64,000 bases of DNA from assembly GCA_030562195.1 (NCBI GenBank), contig JAUJPP010000003.1:33548602-33612601 (forward strand). The letters are read 5' to 3'. The notes under the pieces are model-generated. The model saw nothing but the letters and a program-made list of their open reading frames with translations, had not been told where the DNA came from and made no database searches. The stretch is from Nipponacmea schrenckii. Taxonomy: Eukaryota > Mollusca > Gastropoda > Lottiidae. Position 1 is the first letter of the stretch, and the number at the start of each line of letters is the position of its first letter. Made by a program: the position numbers and the translations under genes. This document shows, piece after piece, positions 24,501 to 36,562 of this stretch.

Positions 24501-27500
24501 ATTACTCAACAAGATGAACAGATCGTCAAGTTGAACAAAGATAAGAAGAGTATGGATGAAGCCAACAAAAAATTATCCGACAGTCTTCAAGCTGAAGAAG
24601 ACAAAGTTAATCATCTCAATAAGATCAAAACCAAATTGGAGCAGACTTTAGACGAGGTATGTGAGCCTGAATATTCGAAGAACTTTTGGTGACGTCTAGA
24701 GCTTTTATTTGCATGTAGGTTCAGTATATATATATTTACTCCATATTTCGTAAAAAAATCATTATTTATGTAAACTGGAATCCAAAATCTACTTCAGTTT
24801 GAGAATAATTTGGAAAGAGAAAAGAAGATTAGAGGTGATGTTGAGAAAGTCAAGAGAAAGTTAGAACAAGATTTGAAGATGAGTCAAGAATCTGTTGAAG
24901 ATTTGGAGAGAATCAGAAGAGAACTGGAAGAAACTATGAGAAAGAAGGATGCTGAGATCAACTCCCTACATTCTCATGTTGAGGATGAACAGAACATGGT
25001 TGTTGGACTCCAGAAGAAGATCAAGGAACTCCAGGTATGTGGTGGTGTATTAATGAAATAATTCAATACGACAAATGCAGTTGATGCTCGACCATGCTGT
25101 CTACATAAATTAAATCAGTAAATTTGCTTTCAATCAATGATATCAACATCTTCGGGGTTTAGGGTGTACCTTGAAATATAATCCATTGTTTAATGTTACA
25201 GTCGACTATTGAAGAACTGGAGGAGGAACTTGAGCACGAAAAACAAGCTCGTGCTAAGGTAAGTTAGATTTAAGTGAACATTTGTTTGAGAATCATCTGA
25301 CACTAGCCAATCCCAGGGTGAACACCTACACATGTATATAACTGTCAAAACACCATTCAAAGTCCAATAGGTCGGTCACAAAAAGGAAAAATAATTGATA
25401 TATCTCTTTCAGACCGAGAAACAACGTAATGAATTGAATCTAGAAATTGAAGAAATCAGTGACAAACTGGAAGAAGCTGGTGGTGCAACTCACGCTCAGG
25501 TAGAAATCAACAAGAAACGTGAACAAGAAGTGCTGAAATTACGACGTGAAATTGAACAACACCAACTCCAACACGATGCCCAAATTGCCAGTATGAGAAA
25601 AAAGGCACAAGAAGCTAACAATGAACTCACTGATCAGATTGACCAACTAACCAAAATCAAGAGCAAGTAAGTTATATAATAGAATATTTAAGCTGAAGTT
25701 TTTTCAAGGGTTCTGGTGAATAATACTGATGACCTGTAAGCATACGTCGGACCAGATTTTGCCAGAAATTATCAGTGAATATGTGTATTTCAGATTGGAA
25801 AAGGAAAAAAACCATGCTAGGTCTGAGGTTGAAGACATTGCTGCCCAATTACAGCATGCCAGTAAGAACAAGGTTAGTGTGTCAAAGTTAATTTGCACTT
25901 TTCTCCTTTCATCTGTTCATATTACTAACCATGATGTCCAGGAAAATTCAAAATACATGTACTTCGCTCGGGCCAATGTTACAGCTCGGATGTGTCAGTT
26001 GACTTTAAAACCTTAAAACAATGACAGGAAAAAGGCAGCTTATAGACTGTAGAAACATTAACACCCACATCTTTTTCTTTAGACAACCATTAATTCATCA
26101 AAATTCTTATTCAAAACCATTATCATTTCAGGGTATGTCTGAAAAGATGACCAAACAGGTTGAAAATCAGATCTCTGAATTAAACGCCAAGATCGAGGAA
26201 GGAGTCCGCACCATTGACGAGATTCAAGCAAGCAAGATCAAACTCCAAACTGAAGTCAATGAGCTTGTCAGAGTTCTTGAAGAAACCGAGCATAAAGTCG
26301 GTCTACTCATAAAAGAAAAAGCAACATTCCAAACTGAAAACGAAGAATCGAAAAGGAACCTAGAAGAAGAGATAAGGCTTCGCCAGAAACTTCAAAGTGA
26401 AGTCCGGACTCTCATGTCTGACTGCGATTGCCTTCGTGATCAGATTGAAGAAGAACAGGACAACAAAAGTAATCTTCATAGACAGTTATCCAAAGCCCAT
26501 TCAGATGTACAACAATGGCGATCCAAATATGAAAGTGAAGGCATTGCTAGATCCGAAGAACTCGAAGAAGCAAGGTTTGTCCTATATATTTACATTGTTA
26601 ATTGCTATCGATCAGACATTTGTACGAAGACAAGGATGTCGCATTTGTTGTTATCATGAAAAACCTATTCAATTGAGTATATAATAATAGCTACCAACCA
26701 AACAACTTTTTAAATATATAAGTCATAATCATCTTTATTTCTATATTTTTATCAGACGAAAACTACAAGCAAAACTTGCTGACTGTGAACAGAATTTGGA
26801 AGCTGCTAACATTAAAATCAATAACTTAGAGAAAGTTAAATTTAGAATGCAGGCTGATCATGAGGATCTTATGGTTGAAGCTGAACGAGTAAGTTTCGAA
26901 ATTATTGCAAAACGTCTCTGATAATATATTACATGTAATCCGTTTCCTCCCGAGACCATTGATCCTCTCGGGTCTTTCGTTGATGCCATATTAAAATACA
27001 CCATATTATTCATTTTCAGGCCAACACCACATCAGCCATCTTGGAAAAGAAGCAACGGTCCTTCGATAAAACAACTTCCGAATGGCAAGCGAAGCTACAT
27101 GATATGCAATACGAAATAGACACTGCCCATAAAGAAACACGAGATTTGTCTGCTGAGCTCTTCAGAGTTAAGGCCAAAGAAGTTGAAACTATTGATCGTA
27201 TGGATGTTTTGAGACGGGAAAACAGGAATTTAACTGGTGAGTATATTGCTCTACATGTTTCATATTTATTCATATTTTTGGCCAAATCACGGAAGGTGAC
27301 TAATACATGTTTGTTAAATTCATATTGATCTCTTTTCAGACGAAATCAAGGAATTAACAGACCAGCTGAGTGAAGGAGGCCGCAGTGTCCATGATGTGGA
27401 AAAGGCAAAACGACGTGTTGAAATGGAAAAGGAAGAACTCAAATCTGCTCTAGAAGAAGCTGAAGCATCTCTTGAACAAGAAGAAGCTAAAGTTATTAGA

Positions 27501-29584
27501 GCTCACCTCGAAGTTTCTCAAGTTCGACAAGACATTGATAGACGAATCCATGAAAAAGAAGAAGAATTTGACATTACTAGGTAAAAAATCACAGGATAAA
27601 TTTAAAAGATGACGACCTTTTCAATTCCTGCCAATGTCTGTAGTTTCTGATGTCATTATCACAAAACCTACTGAAGCCAAATTTACAAAGACAATAAAAG
27701 ATCTTTGAGTAGATTAAATTTGTGCCATTGAGTTGTCATCAGAACAAATGGGATACGAAGCTTTTCTCTAGGTCATTTACAATGCATCTACTGTTTTAAC
27801 AGGCGAAATCATCAACGAGCTATCGAATCCATGCAAGCTTCTCTTGAAGTTGAAATCAAGAACAAGACTGAAGCAATGAGAATTAGAAAGAAATTGGAAC
27901 ACGACATCAATGATTTGGAAATTGCTTTAGATGGTGCCAATAGAGGCCGGGCTGATACTGAGAAAACTATCAAGAGATATCAACAACAAATCACTGTAAG
28001 TATCAAATTATAACTCGATTTATGACTAGTTTTAGATGTAAAAGACATTTCATCAGGGTTTTGTTCATTCTTCTACATCTTTATTGAGTATATTTTCAAA
28101 TCAATTTGTTGAAAAACCATATAAACTATTATAGGAACTCCAAACTACTATTGAAGAAGAACAACGCCAGAGAGATGAAGCTCGTGAATCATACAACATG
28201 GCTGAAAGACATTGTGCTATTATTGCTGGTGAAGTTGAAGAACTTAGGACTTCACTTGAACAGGTATGATTTGAGGAATTTTAACTCCAGATATCCTTTC
28301 AAAAGGGAAATAATTCATACATAATCTTTATAAAATAAACATTAGTGAATCTCCAAAAGAGGTTGAATTTGGTCAACTCAAATGCCAAGTGGTATCAGGT
28401 GTCTACAATTTTAAGTATATCTTAAATTGCTATAGCTCATCCAACGTTTAAGCATAGATTGTTCTTATTTATAGGCGGAACGAGGAAGAAAGATCAGTGA
28501 AGCTGAAGTTATGGAAGCCAATATTCGAGTCACTGACATCACTTCTCAGATGAATTCAATCAATTCCCAAAAGAGAAAGCTGGAATGTGATATCGCTGCT
28601 ATGGGATCAGACTTGGACGAAATGTACTCAGAGATCAGAAACGCCGAAGAAAGGTGTAAAAAGGCCGTCCTTGACGCTGCTCGACTTGCCGAGGAATTAA
28701 AGAACGAACAAGAGCACAGTCTCCAAGTTGAAAAAATCCGAAAGAGTCTTGAAGCCACGACTAAGGACCTGCAAGTACGAATAGACGAAGCTGAAGCTCA
28801 AGGTCTCAAAGGTGGAAAGAAGGCCGTCCAAAAACTCGAAACTAAGCTCAGAGAATTACAGACAGAACTTGAAACCGAACAGATGCGTCATTCAGAAACA
28901 GAGAAGAACATGAGGAAGATTGAAAGAAGACTCAAAGAAGTCCTCTTCCAGGCTGACGAAGACAAGAGAATCAAGGAAAGACTACAAGATTTGGTTGAGA
29001 AACTCCAAACAAAGAATAAAACTTACAAGAAACAGGTTGAAGAAGTTGTAAGTAGCATTTCTGACTTGCCAGTATCGAAGGCCTAATTTAAAAAATTAAT
29101 ATGATCTAAGCATGCATTATGAAACAAACAAGATTCCTGTCCTTATGTGGTAAATTCGTCAACTCATTTCATAAATTATTTCATTGGATGAACAAACCAA
29201 GTACTAACAATCCGATCTGCAAAGCGAAACCGGATATCCAAAACAACAGCAAAACATAGTCATTCACTTTTCGCATGAGCAACTGTCAATCACAAGAATG
29301 TCATAATGACATAGGTGTCTAGAAGAGTAGGCACACCCTGCATGGCTAAATAAAATAAAATATGGACAAAAAAAGAAAAAATAAGACGTTTTCATTTATC
29401 CTTTTAGGAAGAAGTTGCTGCACTCAACCTAGCTAAATTTCGAAAGGTTCAAAGTGAGCTCGAAGATGCTGAAGAGAGAGCTGAAGCAGCCGAAAGTGTT
29501 ACAAATAAGCTGAGAGCTAAAAACAGGAGTTCCGTTTCTCAAACTCGTGCCTCTTCAGTTACCAGGACCGTCCGATTCTCATAA
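18517..29584 (+). CDS. Mhc: Muscle myosin heavy chain Mhc-2 (complete, 1940 aa)
   Basis: Complete class II muscle myosin heavy chain. Coding exons: 18517-18717, 18999-19142, 19370-19554, 19714-19831, 20214-20306, 20426-20489, 20769-20867, 21054-21157, 21586-21718, 21852-22120, 22316-22855, 23089-23294, 23533-23790, 23981-24656, 24798-25034, 25202-25258, 25413-25666, 25794-25872, 26132-26574, 26756-26888, 27020-27236, 27340-27580, 27803-27995, 28135-28263, 28475-29047, 29408-29584. They sum to 5823 nt with no stop inside. Domains: N-terminal SH3-like region, then P-loop GESGAGKT at 178-185, switch I NNNSSRF at 241-247, switch [11 protein letters not shown] at 462-470, loop 2 (AKKKKSS) near 640, SH2 Cys693 and SH1 Cys703, IQ/lever ~780-835, and coiled-coil rod from ~836 to the non-helical tail ending TRTVRFS. 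No alternative exons are visible in its introns. The protein acts with essential and regulatory light chains on actin in the sarcomere. Confidence 0.97.
21222..21294. repeat. Dispersed ~75-bp repeat in an Mhc-2 intron
   Basis: Partner of 4921-4995 (see there). It sits in the intron after exon 21054-21157, whereas the Mhc-1 copy is in the intron after exon 4621-4857, so it was not inherited with the gene duplication. Confidence 0.5.
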
Positions 29585-30044
29585 GGTAAATAATGAAATA
29601 AAATTGAACTCATCGATGCTATACTTTGTCATACAATAGAACTCGGTCATATTATTGAACTTAAGCAAAGTCGTATAGCCTACCCATAATACGGAACCAC
29701 TATTAATAAATATTAAAGTTAAATTTCGTAATACTGCTTCACATAGCCCTTTAGCCATTTCAAATGTGTGTGTGTGGGGGGGGGGGGTGATCTCATGCCC
29801 CAGCATACTTTTATATTGTTTGTTAACCTATTAGATACGTATTTTCTCGTGGCTTAACAAGTCCCTGTGGTACTTGAGCCACTGATAATATATTCTGTAA
29901 TTTGTGTATTTCAGAGTATTATCCTGGCCATCATGACAAATAATAAGTTCAACTCTTAAACCATCTTATTTATTGTTTATGATGTTATTTATATTCTCTT
30001 TATTTATGTAATTTATAATAATATGTTTTAATTAACATAATAAA
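29585..30044 (+). other. Mhc-2 3'UTR with intron and poly(A) signal
   Basis: TAA (29582-29584) is followed by one G and a donor at 29586. The acceptor TATTTCAG ends at 29914, so the last exon starts at 29915. AATAAA is at 30039-30044. This is the same stop-G-intron layout as in Mhc-1 and Mhc-3. A poly-G run near 29776 lies in the intron. Confidence 0.65.
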
Positions 30045-31028
30045 CACGTTTCAATTCACAATATTCTTATTAAATCGTCAACAAAAACCTGCTTCAAGAG
30101 ATCAGCAGCAACATAGCCAAAATCAAATTACGTATACTGGAATGACATAAAACCTATATACATGTACGATGCTCCCGTTTCAACAACAATTATCAGCTAA
30201 AGATAAGTTGAAAGATTTTGCGTTTTAAACGGAGCATTATCAAGTCTCTTGTCAAATTTCCCACGTGACCAAAGCGATTTAGAAAGGGATCTTATTCGTT
30301 TCACACAGCTTACAAATTATGTAGTCCGAAAAACACCCTGCAATGTTAATGATAGATGATGCTAATTTCTCAAATTGAAAAATAAATGTATAGCCTTATT
30401 CGCTTCACACAGCTACACTTGTGACCAAGTATTGTCATCTAAGGTTTAAAACCAGTTGTTACCTTTCACAATCAATCATACATTATGTAGTTCGACACAA
30501 CATCCTGCATGATACTACTTAGTCAAATTCTAAATTACATGAAAGATCCTAATAGATTAACAAATTTAAAATTTGACCAAGTATCATCATCTTGTATTTA
30601 AAATGGAGGGTGTTTTTTTCGGACAACATAATTTAATATTGGTTACGAAAGGCAACCTGTTGAATGGAATAAATGATTAATTAACAACCACTAATTTTAC
30701 ATATAAAATTGGTTTCAGATCACTCATAGTTGAAAATAGCACATAATTAAGGTAATTAGAATCGAAATACAAGTCTCAATATTGGACAACAAGAGTACCG
30801 GTACAGACTTATTCATTGGACTAACCTGGTACCATGGCATGATTAAGGAATAGAATCTCTATATAACACGATATATTCATAAAACTAAGTAATTATAGAG
30901 AAAGCCTTCTAGGCATGTTCTAAAATTCCTTAGATTAATTGGTCAATTCTTTGTTTTAAGGGAGGGATCCTATCGTATAGTTTTTTACACCAGGTAAGTT
31001 AGGTGTTGAAAAAAAACCTTATTGTGTT
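30045..31028. other. Intergenic with degenerate short repeats
   Basis: No gene is seen. Around 30300-30640 short pieces recur: TTATGTAGTCCGAAAAACACC (30317) returns inverted near 30608-30632 and, as TTATGTAGTTCGACACAACA, directly near 30484. GACCAAGTAT is also repeated (30424, 30577). This is probably a decayed non-autonomous element; its borders are not clear. Confidence 0.35.
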
Positions 31029-31091
<63 letters not shown>

Positions 31092-31170
31092 CTCTTTATT
31101 TTACATGGGTCAGAATTAGGCCCAATACACAAGGACATGGTCCTGTCTCACATTCAGCCCATGGGGCAAT
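31029..31170 (-). repeat. (AAT)n microsatellite with possible retroelement 3' end
   Basis: About 20 AAT repeats span 31029-31090. Read on the minus strand, the sequence from ~31170 ends AAAGAGTTTATTATTATT, like the simple-repeat tail of a non-LTR retroelement or SINE. No coding remnant is visible, so the element identity is a guess; the microsatellite itself is plain. Confidence 0.5.
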
Positions 31171-32847
31171 ACATTGGAAAAAAAAAGAAGATAAAAAGAA
31201 AACAAATCGAAAATAAATAATATCTCAATATACAAAATACTCTCGTCTTTATCAATGTACGAAATAACAGAACAGAGAGAATATATACTGCTTTTCTCTG
31301 TTCTGATATTTTGTATAATAGCTTGATAAAGACTAAAGTATCATTGTTAAAACACCCCAAGTTGTCTAATAAAGCAAATGTTATCCATAAACTTGTATCC
31401 AGTTATTAATCCACAATTACTCAATGTTTACCTTTAAATGACATACTATTTATAGTATTTTACATAATACATATTATATGACACTGGAGCCGATAATTAT
31501 ACAAAACACAATATACCTGTAATGGGGTTTGACATGGAAATAGCAAAAATAGTAGGCCAATGCCGTTGTCTTGGCAAAAATTTCCCTCATTGCACAATGC
31601 ATGGCGTTGTCCGTTTTCTTTATCTTGTAAGGTACAACATTGTAGGACTTTAAACTGTATTCATTTTATTTCCTATCAATGTTATCAAAGACCATATAAA
31701 TAATATGGTCTTTGATGTTATTGCATTAGTATACATGTACATGGTTTCGGGCTATCATCATCTCCGATTCCAAGAGAGTCTAAAATATTTGCAACGAACG
31801 CATGTATGTGCTCCTTAAATAATGTGCAAACATAATAAAGATTTCTTAACATACGTAGACCTACCTCTATTCGGAAAATCCCATGCTCTGTCGTGTTTAG
31901 ACTTTAACTTCTCACTTTTCGTCTTTCGGTTTACCTTCTTAGACAAATACAGACCTCAAAATACATTTTGGTTGTTGGACTTGTTTGAAAAAAATCATCA
32001 GTGTTATTTTGAGATCAGTTAAAGAAAGAACATTTGCCCCATATCAAGTGGGACTTGATTTAAAAAAAAACACGAATTGAAAATTTAATTAAAATAGAAA
32101 GGGGCTATGTCTAATCTGAATATGGATCACACTTAATTGGTAGATAGTCAACCACTGAGTTTTGCCCTTTTTGAGGGATAGTAACGCAAAGTGAACATAG
32201 GGGAAGTAACTCTTTTCTTGAAACAGGAAATGAAACATATTCCTACAAAGATGGGTTGTTTAACGATTTGTTTCTGGTTTTAAAAAGTTTGTTCTGGACA
32301 ATTGAAAAAGTAATGTAGAGCATCCTCCTTTTTGTCGAGCCCCTTCAAAGACCCCTCGCTTTGTTGGAAATCGAAGAGGCATATGCCGCTGTAAAGGTTG
32401 AATTTCCCTCATTGCACACTGCATGGCGTTGCCGTCTTCATAAGCCAAAACGGTGCAGAAGAGATGAATTCATGAATGATTTCCACATACGTCGTAATTT
32501 GGCAACAGAAAAAATACACAACATTTTAAAATTTAAATGTAATTTTATTTTTATTTATAAACTAGGCCTACATTACAGGAGTTTGATAAAGCATGAATAA
32601 AAGTATAATCGCAAGAGAATCATTCCCTGTGCCTCATTCATTCAGAAATAGATATTCGGTTTCTATGTCGGATAACATCAGTCAAAATTACACCATTACA
32701 TCTCAGATAGTTTTCGAACAGCAGTCTGACAAGCGTTGGTCTCTATCCATACCAGTCAACTAGACTGCTGAAGGCTGGTGACCGCCCACATCCCTAAGAA
32801 CTAAAATGAACATATTGACCAAAATGAATTTTTTTCTTTTTTGTGCC
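31171..32847. other. Intergenic; hairpin and two copies of a dispersed motif
   Basis: No gene is supported. A 14-bp perfect stem with a 5-nt loop lies at 31684-31716 (ATCAAAGACCATAT and its complement). The motif TTTCCCTCATTGCACA-TGCATGGCGTTG occurs at 31576-31620 and 32398-32440 and matches the inverted copy at 10341-10380. The short ORFs at 31822-32022 and 32361-32600 have no recognisable features. Confidence 0.4.
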
Positions 32848-32985
32848 TACACAACTGACTTTGTCAATAAAATAAAAAATCTCCAAGTTCCTTCAAATGC
32901 TATTTTAATTTCTATTGACGTAACTTCTATGTACACCAATATCGACAACACTACTGGCCTAATGGCAGTTCGCAAATCCGTCTGA
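32848..32985 (+). mobile_element. Reverse transcriptase fragment, Penelope-like type
   Basis: The frame starting at 32848 reads a short peptide ending at TGA 32983-32985. It contains ILISIDVTSMYTNID, the motif that Penelope-like element RTs share (S-L-D-V-x-S-L-Y-T-N-I). No other RT motif or GIY-YIG domain is visible nearby, so this is a dead scrap of ~46 codons. Confidence 0.55.
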
Positions 32986-33014
32986 AACCAAAGATATTCT
33001 TTAAAAAAACATTT

Positions 33015-33426
33015 AAATTAAGAAATAGCAAATATATAACAATATATAAATATATAGGCAATTCTTCAGTTCCTATTAAGCTATAAGACATAAGGCTATG
33101 ACAAAATTATTTAAAGAGTTTCAGTAGTATGACCTAAAGCTATAAAGAAAATGTAACATAAGGCTATAACAAATACATGTATATCATACAGAATTATCCT
33201 TCAATTCCTCTATAGCAATATAACATGAGGCTATAAATAATAAATTATATAAGGGAATTCTTCAGATTCTCTATAACAATATAACATGAGGCTATAAATA
33301 ATAAATTATATAAGGGAATTCTTCAGATTCTCTATAACATATAACATAAGGCAATAAATAATAAATTATATAAGGGAATTCTTCAGATTCTCTGAAACAT
33401 ATTACATAAGGCTATAAAAGTATACA
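33015..33426 (-). repeat. 60-bp satellite downstream of TLR-A (reverse orientation)
   Basis: At least four units with the core AAGGGAATTCTTCAGATTCTCT lie between 33240 and 33426. More divergent units of ~65-75 bp with TATAACATAAGGCTATAA continue to ~33015. They mirror the arrays after TLR-D and TLR-E. The first unit overlaps the TLR-A stop codon. Confidence 0.85.
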
Positions 33427-35442
33427 TTATGTAAGGGAATTCTTTAGTCGATCCCAAAATAAGTGAATATATTCTGCATCATCATTCCAAGTTATATAAG
33501 TAGTTGTCTTTAATAAAGCTTGAAGTGAATTGCTCATATTTTCACTGTCTATATCTTCTAATAAAACAACACTTAAAGGTTCTATAGCCTGATTTAAGAC
33601 GGGTTTCTGTGCTAAAGTCATTTCAAATTGACACCATTCACTTCGAGCAAAATTATTACTTAATATGATCAAAACACGACGACTGTTTTCAATCGCCTCT
33701 ACAATATTATCTATAATCAATCTACCAGCCTGGAAATCTCTTTCATGTATACAGAGTTTGATGCCATCATGTTCCTCTAGCTGTGGTACCAGATGATCTA
33801 ACACCCAAACGTCCTCAGCTGAGTATGAAACAAACGCGTCATAGAGGTACTGTCGTTCAGCCATATTGTTTAAGTGTTTTGGTTTATGTCGCCAAATATA
33901 AATCTGATATTTGATAAACCATCTATATTTATAAACAATAGATGCTAGGATTAATGAAAGAAGTATAGCACAACTAACACCAGTTATAGACGTATAGGTA
34001 GAACTTGGTTTTAAACAAATTCGCTCCGTTATATTTAAACAGGTATATTTATTAGGATAATTTTTAAATTTTTTGTGGTCTCGGTTTACCCATTCAATGA
34101 ACCAAACATTTTCACAAATACAGTCTATTGGATTATATTGAAGTGAAATGGTTTTTAATTGTGACCTAAATTTCGCAGGAAACATATCTTTTGATACTTT
34201 TTTCAATAAATTCCTACCGAGATCTATGTAAGTTAAATTGCTGTTTCCGTCCCAAAAGTCGTCTTGCCAGCTTGAAATCCCATTATCGAAAAGATTCAGA
34301 AACTTTAGTTTGGTGAAATTTTGAATAGATTTTGGTATTTCATTGAACTTGTTTTTTCTAAGATCTAAATATTGTAAAGAGTTCAGTTCTGATAAAACTT
34401 GGTCCAGGTATCTAGTAGTACTTTTTCCCGGGTCACTCAACGAATTGTCAGAAAGTAATAAATATTTGACTCCACTACATCCACTAAACGCCAATGGATC
34501 AATATTTTTTATTTTTATATCATTATTAAATAATGTTAGCTTTTTAATATTTGAATTATTAAAAGAATAATTTTTTAGTGAAAATGATTTTTTAGAATTA
34601 CTCTGTTCAGACAGACCGAGGTAAAGAAGAGATGATAATTCTTGGAAAGATCCAGATGGAATTGACGATATATAGTTTTTATGAAGAATAAATTTAGTCA
34701 GTTTTTTTAAACAGTTTACGTGTCGAGGAACGAAATCAATAATATAATTAGCTTGTACATTTAATTCATTCAACGAAGAGAAATAATGTTTTTCTTGACA
34801 GAAATCCGGAAGGGATTTAATATTATTTGAAAGTAGGTATAATAATTGTAAATGATCCATTTTATCTATAACAATGGTTTCGATAACGTTATTACTGACT
34901 TTTAAAACATTTAAACCCAGATAGCTAAATTCTGTGAAATTCAGTGTTTTAATGAAATTATCAGATATGTCAAGAGCTGACAAAGTCGAATTATTTCTAA
35001 ATAATCCTTGAGGTATAGTTTTTAAACCTATATTTTGAAATCTAAATGAATAATATTTACCATTTTTCAAATCTGAAAATAAATTAAACAAAGAATCCGT
35101 CGTCAATGGATTAGAGGAGAGCGTTAATCTTTTTAAATATTTTAGTAATTTAAAAGAATTGGTCGTAATGTTTATGATATTACAATTTTGAAGTCTTAAC
35201 CTATCCAATATCGAGTATGTAACATTAGAAAATGTTTGTTCATTGATCAAAGGAAGATAATTATTTTCAAAATATAACCTTCTAGTAGGACGTGGAAGTA
35301 AAGGTATATAAGTTAAATTCTTATTGCTACAATTTACTGTAATTCCAAAACATCTACACAGTTTTGACTTACAAGCATCTTCTTCACAATTATACATCGA
35401 GTTAAATACAAACAATAGAGCCAACGGTGTTAGTGTATTCAT
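33427..35442 (-). CDS. Toll-like receptor TLR-A (671 aa)
   Basis: Single-exon Toll-like receptor, a membrane pattern-recognition receptor. Signal peptide ~1-18; N-terminal cysteine motif (Cys19, 24, 29, 31, 38); leucine-rich repeats with LxxLxLxxN spacing to ~430; one C-terminal cysteine cluster (Cys441, 443, 468, 476); TM ~486-504; TIR domain 532-671. The TIR has box 1 YDAFVSYS, BB-loop ERDFQAG (567-573) and box 3 FWDRLKN. The usual BB-loop proline is alanine, as in vertebrate TLR3. The single cysteine cluster is the type common in vertebrates and in many mollusc TLRs. TLR-A has ~30 residues (one LRR, containing SLSDPGKSTTRYLDQ) that TLR-B and TLR-E lack. It lies head to head with TLR-B, with a satellite upstream and downstream. 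The ligand is unknown. Confidence 0.95.
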   Translation of the reverse strand: MNTLTPLALLFVFNSMYNCEEDACKSKLCRCFGITVNCSNKNLTYIPLLPRPTRRLYFENNYLPLINEQTFSNVTYSILDRLRLQNCNIINITTNSFKLLKYLKRLTLSSNPLTTDSLFNLFSDLKNGKYYSFRFQNIGLKTIPQGLFRNNSTLSALDISDNFIKTLNFTEFSYLGLNVLKVSNNVIETIVIDKMDHLQLLYLLSNNIKSLPDFCQEKHYFSSLNELNVQANYIIDFVPRHVNCLKKLTKFILHKNYISSIPSGSFQELSSLLYLGLSEQSNSKKSFSLKNYSFNNSNIKKLTLFNNDIKIKNIDPLAFSGCSGVKYLLLSDNSLSDPGKSTTRYLDQVLSELNSLQYLDLRKNKFNEIPKSIQNFTKLKFLNLFDNGISSWQDDFWDGNSNLTYIDLGRNLLKKVSKDMFPAKFRSQLKTISLQYNPIDCICENVWFIEWVNRDHKKFKNYPNKYTCLNITERICLKPSSTYTSITGVSCAILLSLILASIVYKYRWFIKYQIYIWRHKPKHLNNMAERQYLYDAFVSYSAEDVWVLDHLVPQLEEHDGIKLCIHERDFQAGRLIIDNIVEAIENSRRVLIILSNNFARSEWCQFEMTLAQKPVLNQAIEPLSVVLLEDIDSENMSNSLQALLKTTTYITWNDDAEYIHLFWDRLKNSLT

Positions 35443-35479
35443 TATTTTCTATTTGTATATCACTTTTCAAAAATATAAG

Positions 35480-35950
35480 CTTGCCGTGTCCACAATCTAT
35501 CAACTTGTCTACAATCTATAAGTTTGTATCGTCCACAATCCATTTATTTATATTGTCCACAATCTACCAACTTGTATCGTCTATAAGTTTGTATTGTCCA
35601 CAATCTATAAGTTTGTATTGTCCACAATCTATTTATTTGTATTGTCCACAATCTATAAAATGTATTGTCTGCAATCTATAATCTGTATTGTTTTCAATCT
35701 ACGATCTTCTAGTACCCAAAAGTGTATCCACAGTTTATAAGCTTGTGATGTCTACAGTCTCTAAGTTGTAATTTCCAGCTTCCAATTTGAACAATCTATG
35801 ATCTTGTATTGTTCATAATCCACAAGCTTCTAGTACCCACAAGTGTATCCACAATCTATAAGCTTTTCATGTCTACAGGCTCAAAGTTTGTAGTTTCTAG
35901 CTTCTAGTTTCCACAATCTATAATCTTGTATTGCACATTTAGAATTGTAC
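35480..35950 (-). repeat. 24-bp-period satellite upstream of TLR-A
   Basis: Repeats of 17-24 bp built on TTGTCCACAATCTATAA start ~40 bp upstream of the TLR-A ATG and run to ~35950, with increasing divergence. They are the reverse complement of the arrays in front of TLR-B, -D and -E, so the array kept its position relative to the gene. This is probably promoter or 5'UTR sequence. Confidence 0.85.
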
Positions 35951-36278
35951 ATTAGTCGTCCACGTTCTTCATGTTATGATGCCTATTCTAAAGTATTTTT
36001 CAGTTTTCAGAGTACTCCTAGTCACAATATTAATTATTTTGGTATATTTCATTCGCGATATTTATCAGATATCTGTTGGTTGTCTGTGAACTCACACCGA
36101 CTCTGATATGTTTTAAGTTATATGTCTGCCCAAGTCTTTAACGGTTTCAGTGTAAAAAAATTTATTTCGATTTCCGCCAGTTTGTATGCGTCATTTCAAT
36201 GAATCACACGTCAGTACATTTACTTTCATATTCTGCATTTGCTAAGATTAAGATGAGGAAATTATAAACAGTTTTTAG
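35951..36278. other. Unique spacer between TLR-A and the tandem units
   Basis: About 330 bp without repeats or ORF. It ends at TTTTTAG, where the duplicated unit begins; the later units have the downstream satellite at this point instead. Confidence 0.5.
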
Positions 36279-36562
36279 ACTATGAATCATTTGTGTATAA
36301 ATAATGTATAATAAATAGTTTTAGATTTGTCTTAAATGTCAAAAAACCCTTTTCTGTAGTCCCTTTCTTTCGACATCGGAAAAATTATCATAAAATGAAA
36401 AATTCAAGGTAAAATTATTGACCTTGTTTGAGCTTGGGTTTCGTTTGCTTACAATTTGTAAGGGGTGTATTATTAAGTAGACTTGTCCATACTGAATAAG
36501 TTAAGAATATAAACGGTATGAATGGGATAGATATACATATATACATTTAAAAAAATAAAATT

